DNA of 64,000 nt from Triglochin maritima. Lineage: Eukaryota; Streptophyta; Magnoliopsida; Alismatales; Juncaginaceae. The notes below the pieces were generated by a model that was not told where the DNA came from, ran no database searches, and saw only the letters and a program-made list of their open reading frames with translations. The first letter of the stretch is position 1. Every line of letters starts with the position of its first letter. This document shows, in pieces, positions 28,197-39,456 of the stretch. Made by a program: the position numbers and the translations under genes. The stretch spans positions 26,123,741 to 26,187,740 of the forward strand of contig OY821782.1 of NCBI GenBank assembly GCA_963682175.1. The letters are read 5' to 3'.

Positions 28197-28630
28197 TGTT
28201 GGCTTTTTGGCCTTAATCCGTATTTTGATGATGTAATTAAACCTAATCTTAATAAGGACATGTAGATTAGCACATGTAGTATAATAGTATACATGTTGTA
28301 TTGTGCTAACATCTACAGGTGATCAAGACTCAAGAAAGAAGAAAAATCAGGTCAACTGGTATCAGAGCGAGGTCACGAGTTCGAGTCTTACCCCTGCACA
28401 GATGCAAAATTCTGGGGGGGATTGTTGGGGTATGGGCCCCAGCAATTTCTTGGGCTCATGGGCTTAACATCCCAGCTCGTTGGCACAAACGTGCAGCCCC
28501 TCATGTCCACCCGACGCTTAGTTTGGGGCTCTGCGCTACCGGGGGAAGAATAGTTTAGTTGACCCCCTCACTAACAACAATTGCTTTTAGTGGAGTGGTA
28601 AAGTCAACTGGGCGAAGGTCCTGGTCAACA
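28197..28630 (+). repeat. Right chimeric LTR
   Basis: Almost identical to the left LTR, including the internal TGGTATCAGAGC and the TGTTGGGG restart at 28423. It ends GGTCAACA and has seven G where the left LTR has nine. Confidence 0.88.
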
Positions 28631-28635
28631 TTAAA

Positions 28636-30506
28636 CACCAACAAGTTTTAATTCATTGTTCTCTAAAAAGGAAAAAATTACAAATAAGAACCTTGATAGA
28701 CTTTACGCAACGTATTATTTCAAGATATTAATGTTGTCAATGTCTTTTACTTAAGTCCTTAATTAACTCACACGAATGGTTTTCTAGGCTAGGTGTATTT
28801 ACATGATACATATATATAGTCAACCTGTAGGATTACCGTGTCCAATGATCGACAAAAGTAGGTTCATCGAGTCACGTGTCTAGGTTACATAATGCATCAA
28901 TGTTCAGATTTTGTGAGTATATCCGTTGAAAACCCTCAGGAGACGCCACTCCTCTTGCTTGGCGACAATGGAGTTTAACTGGTTGTTGTATGTGCTAAGT
29001 GCAACTGTGATCCCTACAAAAATGATTTAGGCTTTCCCACTTCTAATATTTTTTTATTTCTTTGTTTTGCTCGAGACTAGCAAAAGATAATTATGGGGGT
29101 ATTTTATTAGTAGCATATCATATAATGCATTCATGTAATATATCCTTTTATTTCACCCCATGTTACTCGGGCATTTGTTTCTTATATTTCACGGTTTAGG
29201 CAATAAAGAAGAGAAAGGAAGAGAAAATGACCTAAATTCAAGAACAATGAATTGATTTGGAAGGTTTTGGACTTGTTTGTAATGCCAAAAGACTGGACTA
29301 AAAGTCAGGAGGGACCCAAGTGAATACCCAGAAGGACCAAATTTAAAGTGTAAAGAAAGATATTGTATCAAAAAAGGTCATAATGTCATGAACTTGAGGA
29401 GTAATTCAACAATTAAGATCAAATCGGCTCGAGACAATGGACTAGGGCTCAACCCCACGTGCAACAATACAACTTAACCTGTTGCAGAATTTTCATACGG
29501 ATCAGAGCCAACCATTCCATCAGTGGCGGATTTTTATCCACTATTGGCAAATGGTTTTGATCCGTTTGACCTGTTATTTCTCCAACGTATTGGGTTGTCG
29601 GGTCGGAGCTCTCCAGAACATCCATATCTGATTTACATTCATCCGATTATACCAAGATTAATCCAGACCATCTAATTTTCTATAAATACACTTGTAATCC
29701 CTCCTCTCCTCCTCTTCTTCCTTTCTCTTCTTATAGGTTAGTTTTATTTGTTGTTACCTTTTTCTTCATTAATCGAAGTTGTTTATTTCTTGTTTTAATC
29801 TAGTCTTCTTTACTATTTATGTGTTCTTTATGTTGTTATTTATTTTGTTAATATGTTGATTAGTGAGTAATACATCTCCATTGGGGGGTTGAGAATGATG
29901 CGAAGTGTGAATGTTGTGAGATTGGTATGTGTTTTAACCTTAATCTTAATATTGGAACTTCACATGATTTCCATAGCTATTTTGTCGGGTTTCTCACTTT
30001 TGCCTTTGATGGGTTAATGGTCTTAATTAATGCTTAGCACATGCTTTGGTTAGTGGGCCTACTTTATGGGGAATGATGAGGTCATGAAAAGATTGGAGTG
30101 AGTAAAGATTTAAGGATGGCATGTTGGAGAATGTGCTCTTGTTTGTCTCATCTTGATTAATGTCTTGTATGTTTTTATGTTTTAATGATGATGCTAAATC
30201 TTAATTCAGAAGGGGACATAGTTAGGGTTTTGGGTCATTATAGATTCTATGTTATTCATGTCATGGGCACTAAAGTGTATACACAACTTACACATCTACA
30301 CTTTTGCATGCATTCTCCACCTCCTACGGGACTAGTTATATTAGTTTTTGTCATTCGTTATTAGTTTAGATACTCTCAATCTCCATCTTTTTTCTTCCAT
30401 TCGAGTATGGTGGGAATAACGGCACACACAACTCCTCGTGGTACGACCCATACTTGCCACGTCTTCACCGACATCGTGCACTTGCGGTTTTGAGCTTTTA
30501 ATTTCA
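28636..30506 (+). mobile_element. Ty3-type family C element, 3' part, plus orientation
   Basis: 28636-29103 is reverse-complement-related to the 3' internal region of elements A and B (for example CCCTCAGGAGACGCCACTCC against 19360-19400). The polypurine tract TTATGGGGGTATTT ends at 29103. The LTR is 29104-30506, beginning TTATTAGTAGCATATCAT (first G lost) and ending GTGCACTTGCGG...TTTCA. A Ty3 gag pseudogene follows immediately, so the LTR is inserted in it. The 5' part of this element is gone. Confidence 0.68.
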
Positions 30507-30512
30507 CAACAC

Positions 30513-31215
30513 TTTTCTGTCTGCATCTCAAACATGCTCCAATCAGACGATAGCATTCTCGAGACTGCTTGTTCTGACAATGAGCACTGATGGAAGCTTG
30601 CTTGTTCTAGGGTGGCTCATACACCTTATTTTGCTTCCTGACTGGATGCTCATGGGAATCCTTCTTGACCCTGTACGGACGACTCCTATTCAGCTCCTTT
30701 ATTGTTTCTTCATGCTCCTCTTCCAGCTTTGTACCAAGTGCCACTGCTTCAACTAGCGATTTCGGTCCACGAGTCATATACTTGGCTCTCAGTCCTGGGT
30801 GAACTCCCCAAACGAACTTATTTGCTCTCTCTTCTGATGTCTCGAACATATTGTAGCAATACATTTCAAGTTTGTAGAACTGCGAGCATAGGCAGAAATC
30901 GACAAGTTGTTTTGCTTTAGATCCAAAAATTCACGTTTCTTCTTCTCACAGACATGCACTGGTAGAAATTGCTCCCCAAAATCCTGAGAAAGTTTGCCTA
31001 AGAGATGGTTGTGTAGTGGTCATACTTCCAACTCCTTGTGGTTTTCCACCAATACTCACCGTCCAACTTTAACATATAAGTTGGGAACGTAACCATTTTC
31101 TCCTCTGGGTAGAATAACGACTGGAATACTTTCTCGATCTCTTCAATCCAAGACTCAGTAATCTCCTGATCAGGCTCACCATTAAAGGTAGGAGTATTAA
31201 GTTACAAGAATCTCT
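30513..31215 (-). pseudogene. gag: Ty3/Gypsy gag pseudogene
   Basis: Minus-strand translation gives, in order: TPTFNGEPDQEITESWIEEI with VFQSLFYPEEKMVTF (capsid N-part, about 31200-31090); EYWWKTTRSW; and the clean stretch at 30607-30864 with NKFVWGVHPGLRAKYMTRGP and LGTKLEEEHEE. It ends in a zinc-knuckle remnant, ECYRLIGACLRC, near 30545. Frameshifts and stops break the rest. The family C LTR cuts off the downstream protease and polymerase. Confidence 0.78.
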
Positions 31216-31534
31216 CGATAGTAACTCCTAGATCTGCTAAACTTACCTTGTTTGCTCTGAGCTCCGACTGTTTCAGTAAGTTTCTCCATGGCATTCATGA
31301 GAAACATACTTTGCTCTTCCCAATCTGATGAAGAGCTCCCAGTTCTTCTACCTTTGCTGCGAGGAAGGCGAGGTGGTAGAGCTATCTATAGAATTTCAAG
31401 TCAATCCATAACAATTATGCCATCAATTTTGTATTTTACAGAACAAAAACCTATATGCAATTCTACATGAACCACATGATGTTTTTTACCACACATCCGA
31501 TAAACGTAATTGACCTTGTTCACATTGGAACCTT

Positions 31535-31547
31535 GGCTCTGATACTA
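31535..31547 (-). promoter_or_regulatory. Primer-binding site of the Ty3 gag element
   Basis: The minus strand reads TAGTATCAGAGCC, one base from the initiator tRNA-Met site. It follows an LTR edge (GGGTGTCACA on the minus strand, at 31551) by three bases. 31216-31534 is its leader and is non-coding. Confidence 0.65.
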
Positions 31548-31550
31548 AAT

Positions 31551-31606
31551 TGTGACACCCTGATTTTCAGACGTAAAATACGGAAGTGAAGTATAAAGAT
31601 AATCAA
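31551..31606 (-). mobile_element. LTR edge of the Ty3 gag element
   Basis: The plus strand starts TGTGACACCCTGATTTTCAG, the inverted form of a GGGTGTCACA LTR end. The solo LTR at 31607 interrupts it, so the rest should resume after 33139. No far end was recognised there. Confidence 0.45.
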
Positions 31607-33134
31607 TGATTTATCGTTTTAATAACCGTAAGTGCACGACGTCAGTGAAGACGTGACAAATACAGGTCGAACCTTAAGGAGTTGTGAGTGTTGTTGTGAT
31701 TATCATACTCAAGTGGGAAAGGAGAGGAGAATTAGGGGATTATGCTAAGCTAACTACACTAAACTAGGATTAATGACAATTAAACTAAACCCCCATGGGG
31801 TGGAGGTGTGTAGGTATGTGTGTGTGTGAGTGGTTCTTGATTACATGAGGCACAAGTGTGTAAAGTAGGTAATATCAACTAGAAACTAGTGTGTAGTCTA
31901 ATTAACATCAACTACATTTACATGAATATGTGACTAATGTAGTTAGACATGAAGTTAAGATGCAATTTGGGTTCTCAAGAATGAACTAAGTACCTAGTGT
32001 GGCCATTAGGACATCGATTAATCATCCATACAACTTAATACATTCATGCATTCTCTATTAATCAAGCATCCATATATAATAAGTCATTTACCATACAAAG
32101 ATAAACTATTACAAGCAACAAGATAAACTCTAGATCTAGCATGAGACAAATACCTAGTGTGACCATTATCACATCTAATATAAGTTTAAGCAAGTTACAT
32201 GCATAGATCTACGTCAAACATATGAAATGACATAAATAAAAAGAACTCATCACCAACACATCACATTATCTACAACACCTCCACCCTAAATGGGGTGGAT
32301 CTACTCTCTACTCATGTTAACAACCATGGAAAGCAAGAAATCTACATTAAACATTGCAAGAAAAGCAAAGTATAAAATTAACCAATAAAACACCAAAATA
32401 CTTGAATAGGAAGAAATCTATAGAATAGTGGAATCCAAATCTACCTTTAGAGTAAAGAAAATACTAGTTTACAAGATCCAACGACCTTATTCTTGCAGCC
32501 CAAATGGGTAAAACCTAAGCTATTCTGATGGTGGAGGTGAAGAAGAAGAGGAAAGGTAGGAGAAACATTGCGATTTATAGAAGAAATAATGATGTGGAAG
32601 AATCTAGAAGCAATCCGACAATTGTAATCACTTTCTCTATAGTTTGGTACACCTAAATAATCAAAATCAAGTCACGGGAGAAATTGTGGCCGAATTGGAG
32701 CAAATTGATCCGCCACTGGTGGATTGTTTGTTTATGATCTAGCACGTTTTTTCTCCAGTAACTTAAGTGTTGCATTTTGCACGTGGGGTGCACTCCTAGT
32801 CCGCTGGTTAGAGCTCGTTTGTCTTTAATTTCCCAAATACTCCTCAAGATCATGATATTGAATGATTTTTGCGCCCCAAATATTTTTCATGTATTCAGAT
32901 CCCTCTGGATTTCATCTTGGTTCTTCCTTATTTGCAGATGGGTCATTGTGCATGACAAAAAAGTCCACTTTGCTTTATTTGAGTCATTCTTCTTGCATTT
33001 CATTCATTTTCTCTGTCTTTCTCTTCTTTATTACTTAATACCTGAAACATCACAAACAAACACTCGAGAAGCACACAATTGGGTAAAATAAAGGATATGT
33101 TGCATGAATGCGATGTATGATATGCTACTAATCA
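31607..33134 (-). mobile_element. Solo LTR, Ty3-type family C
   Basis: A 1528-bp LTR from TGATTTATCGTTTTAATAAC to GATATGCTACTAATCA. Flanks ATCAA (31602-31606) and ACCAA (33135-33139) match at four of five bases. It holds the palindrome GATCCGCCACTGGTGGATT near 32708 and the block GTAAGTGCACGACGTCAGTG near 31627. Confidence 0.75.
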
Positions 33135-35172
33135 ACCAACAAAAACAAAACTCTATATATAGTATTAAAGAGGGGTTGGACAATACAAAAACTTTTAATA
33201 TACCTAAAGATTTAATATGGTATTCAGTTACAAAAATTTCCTACCACGTAGAATCCTAAAATTTTAATTACACTAAAGAACCTTCAAATAGTTCCACATG
33301 TACAGTTGGTCAACATTGTCCATCAGCAAAAATACTCCTGTCCGCACAACTGTTAAATTGAACAACTTATTCTTCCCACAATCTGCAAGAAAAAACAAAA
33401 TACTTCTTGTGAGTCTTTAAAATTAAAAGCCCAACATGCAAGCACATCAACCTAACTACTTAGGTTAGGCTACAAAGATTTGTTCAAATAATCTGAAAAT
33501 ATACCTATAAAATCAGTGCAATAACATGAAAATGAAATTGTAAATCTCAACATTACTTTCGAATGAAACCAAGTGACGAGTATGACTTCAAAAATTCTAA
33601 TATACCAATTCATACAATACAAAAATTACATATTTCAATTAATTGCCACTAGTTAAAAACCAGTGAGTTTTCAGTTCAGTTTTGTTTCATTTCATGTTAA
33701 TCAACAAAGTACAGTAATAATTATTTAGACTACCCATCGTAGGCACATTGTGGGTTTTGGTCAATGCATAAGCCAACCACACACTCAGAATTTTCATTTC
33801 CCAATTTATCTAATGTTTGACTATTGTAATTCCCCTATACGCTACCTGTATCATTCAATCAACATTAGGTCTTAGTCTTGTAGACTTACCGTTGCCACAC
33901 AATCCACTTTGGATTCAGTTGCTCCATCAGGCCGACTCGTCAACCTATGCTCAAAAGAAACAGTATACTCCGAATAGTCAATATGCTCTGAAGAGCCAGT
34001 AATGCCAGACCATTCAATTCTCACTTTCTTATTTTACTAGCCCAACACATTCCACAAAATTCTTACACTTTAATATAGAAAACATGATAAATTTTGCTTA
34101 CAGAAGTAAACCATAACAATATATAGACTCACAAGGTCAACAATAATAAATAAGGAGAGGAGAGAGAAGCTCTAGGATTGTATGGGGGTTCCTAAGGGAT
34201 TCCTAGGTTATCTCTACCGCTTTTCCACCTAACAACCTAGTTTTCCTACTCAAATGGAGCGTCTGGAGCACTCATTCGAAGTTGCAACATTGATTGAAGA
34301 GAGCGGTGCACTTGAATCTCTTCAATCGGCCAAACCAAGTTTTGTTGGTGTGAATGGGGAAGGTGTTCTTTGTGACCCACTTTAGGAAGGCGAGATGCCT
34401 AAATCTAGGAAATAGTCGAACTTGTTTAACTCTGGACCTAAGACCTACACTACGTTGGAGTTTGTTAAACTGACGATGAAAGAAGGTGTTGGAAAGAGAA
34501 GAAAATGTGTTTGTGAGAGAGAAAACTGATGTGGATGTGAGAGAGAAGAGAGAGAAAGCTCGTGACAAGGTTGACCATTGTCATGGTTACGGATGGTCTT
34601 ATATGCTTACTTCTAAACATGTTTTCGTTTGAATTATATCCTTTGTGATGCTGGATGAAATGTAGATGGTGGATAAATTATACTTTCTACATGTCAAGTT
34701 TCTGGTATTTGTATTTAGTTTGAAGTATTTTTGAAATTAGCGTCTTAACTTATTTTTTTAAAATTGTTATTGGTAAAAATTGTTCTTCTCGAAATACTTT
34801 AATAATTATTTGAAATTAGTGCGCATTGAACAAGAAACATTCTTAATTTGCAAAAAAAAAAAATTGCAGGAAATTGATTGTATCATTTAATTCATGTGCA
34901 TTTTTGGCTAAGGTCGTTAATAGGAAAAAATTGAATTTCGGAAATTATTCGAACTCGAACTCAAATCTGATAACCAAATATAATATTTTCAAATTTGGAA
35001 TGTCTAAATATTTTTGAATTTTAAATCGAATTTGGTATTTGGTTATAAAACTCCAATTCGAACGCAAATACATACAATATTCGATACATACAATTCGAAT
35101 GTGGTTAAAAAAATACTATTATTAAATAATATTGTATTATTAAAGAGTTTGACCAACATAGTCTCCTAAGAA
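33135..35172. other. AT-rich unassigned DNA, probably transposon remnants
   Basis: No gene is supported. The first part may continue the Ty3 LTR interrupted at 31607. 34140-34600 is purine-rich (GAGAGAGAAG repeats), and a minus-strand open frame there has no domain. 34900-35100 carries many TTCGAAT/AATTCGA boxes like the subterminal parts of the hAT element at 8443-10672, so it may be a hAT end fragment. Confidence 0.4.
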
Positions 35173-35625
35173 AACCCTTAACGGGTGGTCTTTTTCAGGC
35201 GCCCGGGTTGGGTGCCTGAAATCAACTCCCTTAATGGGAGGGCGGATCCGGATGGAATCCGTCCCGGCACCCAATCCAGGGGGCCATGTGGGCCCCCGGA
35301 TTGGGTAATTTTTTGTTTTGTTTTATTTATTGTTTTCAAAAATGTTTTAGAAATTATTTAAAATCGTTTTTTCAAAAAAAATGAAAAAATGTTTTTTATT
35401 TGTTCATATTTTTTAAATTTTTTGAAATTTTTTGTATTTTACCTAGAATTGATCCCCAAATGACGTGGAGGGGAGAGAATGTATGGCGCTTTAGTTGTTT
35501 CTAGGTGTGGTTAAGAAAAATTTAAGAGGATTGGTTTGAGCTGACGTAACGGAGAGAGAAGCTGACATGGCTGAGAGAGAAAATCAGGCGCCCGAGAATT
35601 TTTCGGGCGCCGTTAACGGTTCTCT
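35173..35625. mobile_element. Palindrome-rich non-autonomous DNA element (candidate)
   Basis: AACCCTTAACGG at the left faces AACCGTTAACGG on the opposite strand at the right. Near each end is a GGCGCCCG hairpin, the right one being GGCGCCCGA with an 8-base loop and TCGGGCGCC. GC-rich left arm, AT-rich core related to part of the MITE at 19841-20367. No convincing target-site duplication (CTCCTAAG against CTCTAAG at best). It lies just upstream of the Mutator-like gene and could be part of that element's terminal region. Confidence 0.4.
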
Positions 35626-35802
35626 AAGTCGATTATTACCTCCCAACTTTGAAGCTACTATTCGTCGTCGGAAAACTACTTAAATCGCCCCAAAAATGAC
35701 CTTTTTACCCTTAACAAATCAATTAATACACATTTCGTCCCGTTTCTTTAAATAAGGTGTTAGACTCAGTTCTACTCACATTTCTTGTACCAACACCACG
35801 AA

Positions 35803-36282
35803 AATGTCTAGCGAAGCACCTGGATCCGGCGAGGTAACGGGGGCGGAATTTTTTTCCCGATTTTTTTAGTTTTTTTTAATTTTCTATTAAATTCAATTTT
35901 TTCAGGTTCCGTTGCAAGATTTCGGTGGTGATGGAGTAGATTACAATGAGTTTTTTGACAGTAAAGAAATATGTACAACAATCGAGGAATCTTGTAAATG
36001 GGCGAAACAAGTTGCAATAGGAGCCGAATTTTTTTGGTTATATCATCATACAAACCAAAAGCAGATAACCGGATGGATTGTGACCTGAGATGTGATCGCA
36101 GACGTGAAATGAGTTCTCGTGATACGAGTATTGCACTGCGAAAGAATACAAAAAGAAAAGATTGCGGTTGTCGGTTTTTGGTAAAAGTGGTGGACCGACG
36201 AGATCGTGATTGATGGGTCATTGTTTCTAGTATAATCTATGGGCAGCACAACCACCCACTTGCAGTTTATTCAGAGGGTCAC
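35803..36282 (+). pseudogene. Mutator-like transposase, N-terminal part
   Basis: A short first exon (MSSEAPGSGE, 35803-35832) has a GTAACG donor; the acceptor TTTTTTCAG ends at 35905. Exon 2 starts VPLQDFGGDGVDYNEFF and reaches a FAR1/MURA-type DNA-binding region (LRCDRRREM, DCGCRFLVKVV, GQHNHPLAVYSEGH). A frame change in the T7 run near 36030 and a TGA near 36213 disable it. Element A is inserted right after GTCAC at 36278-36282, and the coding sequence resumes at 43588. Confidence 0.72.
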
Positions 36283-37843
36283 TGATTGATCGTTTTATAT
36301 TTAACCGCAAGTGCACGGCCGCGTTGAAGCGGTGGCAAATACGGGTCGTCCACTGGGAGGTGTGTCGATGATTGGTTTGTTCGAAGGCGAGAGGTAAAAA
36401 GAAGGAGAGAAAGGTTGGTTACACTAAACTACACTACAAAGCTGAAATGAGATGGAGAAGAAACGATAAAACTAAACCCCAAATGGGGTAGAGAAATAAT
36501 GTGAACATAAAGAAGTGTATGTGTGTGTGTTCATTAAGCTCTTCACAACATGTAGTGCATGAAATCATAAAACTACATCCAACTTAGCCTCCACATGAAT
36601 TAAGATAAGACTACATCATTAAAACATACAAGACAATAGTTGGAATAAAGCTACATGAACTCAAGTATAAAGACTATACCCTACTATGCCTCTACATGAA
36701 TTAAGATTTCACTACATCATTAAAACATACAAGACATTAGCTAAGGTAAAGGCAACAAGAGCTCATACACTACAACTTGTGTTTCCAATATTAACTTCAT
36801 CCATATCCTAACCTTATCATTCCCATAAAATAGGTCCACTAATCAAAGCATAAGCTAAGCTTCACTCAAGAGCATTAGCATATCAAAGATAAGAGTGGAG
36901 ACCCATTAGATGGTTATGGAAATCATATAAAGCTCAAGGGATAAAAATAACACACACTTAATACACTACATAATTATATCACATATTTCTCCACCCCCCA
37001 AATGGGGATGGAACTACTCACTACTCATTATACTAACTATATTAGCACAAGAAAGCATAATACTGAAATGAAAGTTAACTAAGAAGGCAAGAAGCATTAA
37101 AGAAACATAAAAGGAAAGGAAAGACTAAACAAACATGCACAAATTAAAAGACATGATTAAAAGAAACTAGAAGAATTATTTTATTAACAAATGACTCACA
37201 TTGAAGGTAGCATTCTTCTCCACCTTGAGTTTTTGCTTCAAGGCTCACTCCTTAGTAGAGAGAATGCCACCAAGCAATGGGTAATTACAATGGAAGGTGA
37301 AGAGTTCTATTTATAAGCATGGAAAAAGCTAATCAGGGACAATCCCCCGATGTGGGACTAAACCAATACCAAAAATAGCCTAAACGAACATTAATACAAG
37401 TCCAGGAGAAATTTCGACGGATCCTGAGCAATATGGACCGCCAATTAGCGGTCCAAGACCGCCAATTGGCGGTCCAAAATTGTCAGATCGTGTTGGAATT
37501 TGTTGTGGGCTTTGCTTTTTGGTATTGTTGGTCTTTGATGCGGTTACTCGACTTGTTGGAGCTCCGACCCGAATAGAATTGGTAAAATACTCCCCATGAT
37601 GGTGTGGAGTATTCTATTTTGCTCTTAGGTCCTTCTGTCTTACATTCAAGTCCTCCTCCCTTGCATCTTGGTCCCTAGATCTCACCATTCAGTCCTTTTT
37701 CCCAGCTTTTGGGTCCTTTCATGGCTCTTCTCTTCAAACCTCTTTATTCCTGAAAACTAAACATAAAACTCGTCATGTAGCATTGCTTAGGTGTAAGATA
37801 ATGGATATAAGATACAAATATGAGCATGAAATGATGTCAATCA
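36283..37843 (-). repeat. 3' LTR of element A
   Basis: Contains CCGCAAGTGCACGGCCGCG near its end (36305), the perfect 18-bp palindrome GACCGCCAATTGGCGGTC at 37457-37474 with a diverged neighbour just before it, and the start TGATTGACATCATTTCATGC at the right edge. Confidence 0.88.
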
Positions 37844-39456
37844 AATACCCCCACACCTAAGTTTTTGCTAGTCTCGAGCAAAACAAAGAAAGAGAAAAAC
37901 AAACGAGAAACAAGAAATCCTAACTCACTTTCGTAGGAATCACGGTTGCACTTAGCACGTGCAACAAGCCGTTAAACCTCTTTGTTGCCAAGGAGGAGGA
38001 GTGTTGTCTCCTGAGGGTTTTCAGCGGATATACCCACAAAATCCGAACAAGATGCATTATTCAATCTAGACCTCGACTCGTTGGAAATATTTTGTCGATC
38101 AATGGACGCGGTAATGCTACGGGCCGACTCTATATAGGTGATCAGTCCACACCTCTACCCTAATGAACCATTCGTGCAAGTTAAATAAGGAATTATGTGA
38201 AAGACATGGACAACCTCAACATCCTCAAGTGCTACAAAGTGTAAAGTCCATTAAGGTTCTTATTTGCATTATCATATTTTTTTTCTTTTTGTTTCTTTTC
38301 ACATTTTTTTTCTTTTACTTTTTATTAGTTGGAGCTTCATTCTCCCAGGGTCAGGTTCCATGCATCATTGCCCATGAGGACTTACACTATCATTACACCT
38401 TTCCCCACATCTACACATAGGGCAATCCCTACCACCCGCGTAACGGGAGTTCAGTCGGTGCATCCCAAGTCAGATGACTCGAAAGCACCAGGCACAAAGT
38501 CCCCTCAGACCTACTTTCCCGAGTGATAGGAGCCGTGCGAGAAGAGAGAACACCTACTCACTTATTTCTTATCTACACATGAACCAAAACCCCTACACTA
38601 ATGTCTCACAACAGGATTTAGAGGGTCCTTGACTACAACAAACTTCCTTAAGTTAACAGACACGAATTATTGACTCACTAGGTTCAGGGTGGACTTCATT
38701 AAATGTTTGAGCACTGAAACCCTATGATTACTCACCCCCAAGGGAAAACTGGGGTGCATCCTAACGACTCGATAAATCCTAAAGCCACGTACTAGATATC
38801 CTAATGCATCAAGTTCAAGACAATTTTGGGAGCTTTCTTTTTACTTTGCCTCTCAACGGTTTTGCACATGCTAAACACACGCAAAACCCACAAAACATTT
38901 TCTTTCGAAAACACATGAAGATTTTGAAAGAAATGTGAAAATTTTGAAGCACTAGGCAAGCAAAAGAAGACAAGTCACCCAAGGATCATGGCAAGCAGAT
39001 ATATCGATATTAAATGCAGCACACTATCATGACCCTAACAATGCAAACAAAAGAAAACAAAATCAAAGGAAAAAGACTCGACTATGTACACACGTAAAAC
39101 ACCCCCCCACACCTACTTCATGCATTGTCCTCAATGAATGCAAGCAAGATACTACATGGATTGATGCATAAAAAGGAGAGATCTCACCAACATGAAGTAC
39201 AAAGGGAAGTGCAAGGTCATGTTGATGGACATAATCCGAATTCCCTCAAATCCTGTGAGATGCTAAAGAAGGGATACAAATACGTGAAAGAAATGGAGCC
39301 CAAATACACAAGGGTTGGGGCTCACAACAATCAATGCTCACTGAAGGAGTATTTTATTGTACTTCTTTTTTTTTCTTTTTTTTATATAACTATGTACAAA
39401 CATAAGTTCCCATCTTCATTTGTCAAAAGACATCAAATGGGAACCTCAAGAGTGGG

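Larger units (their letters stand above)
25438..28630 (+). mobile_element. Gag-only Sirevirus-derived Copia element with chimeric LTRs
   Basis: A complete 3193-bp insertion: LTRs at 25438-25872 and 28197-28630, and TTAAA duplicated at 25433-25437 and 28631-28635. The ends TGTTGG...CAACA are Copia-like. The left LTR lacks the final A. There is a primer-binding site after the left LTR and a polypurine tract before the right one. The LTRs differ at only a few bases plus the length of a G run, so the insertion is recent. Internally only a gag gene is present, with no protease, integrase or reverse transcriptase, so it depends on another element. It fits the terminal-repeat-with-gag (TR-GAG) class. 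Confidence 0.88.

Noticed and set aside
34272..34568. 98-codon minus-strand open frame
   Set aside because: Low-complexity purine-rich DNA with no domain; no splice or family support.
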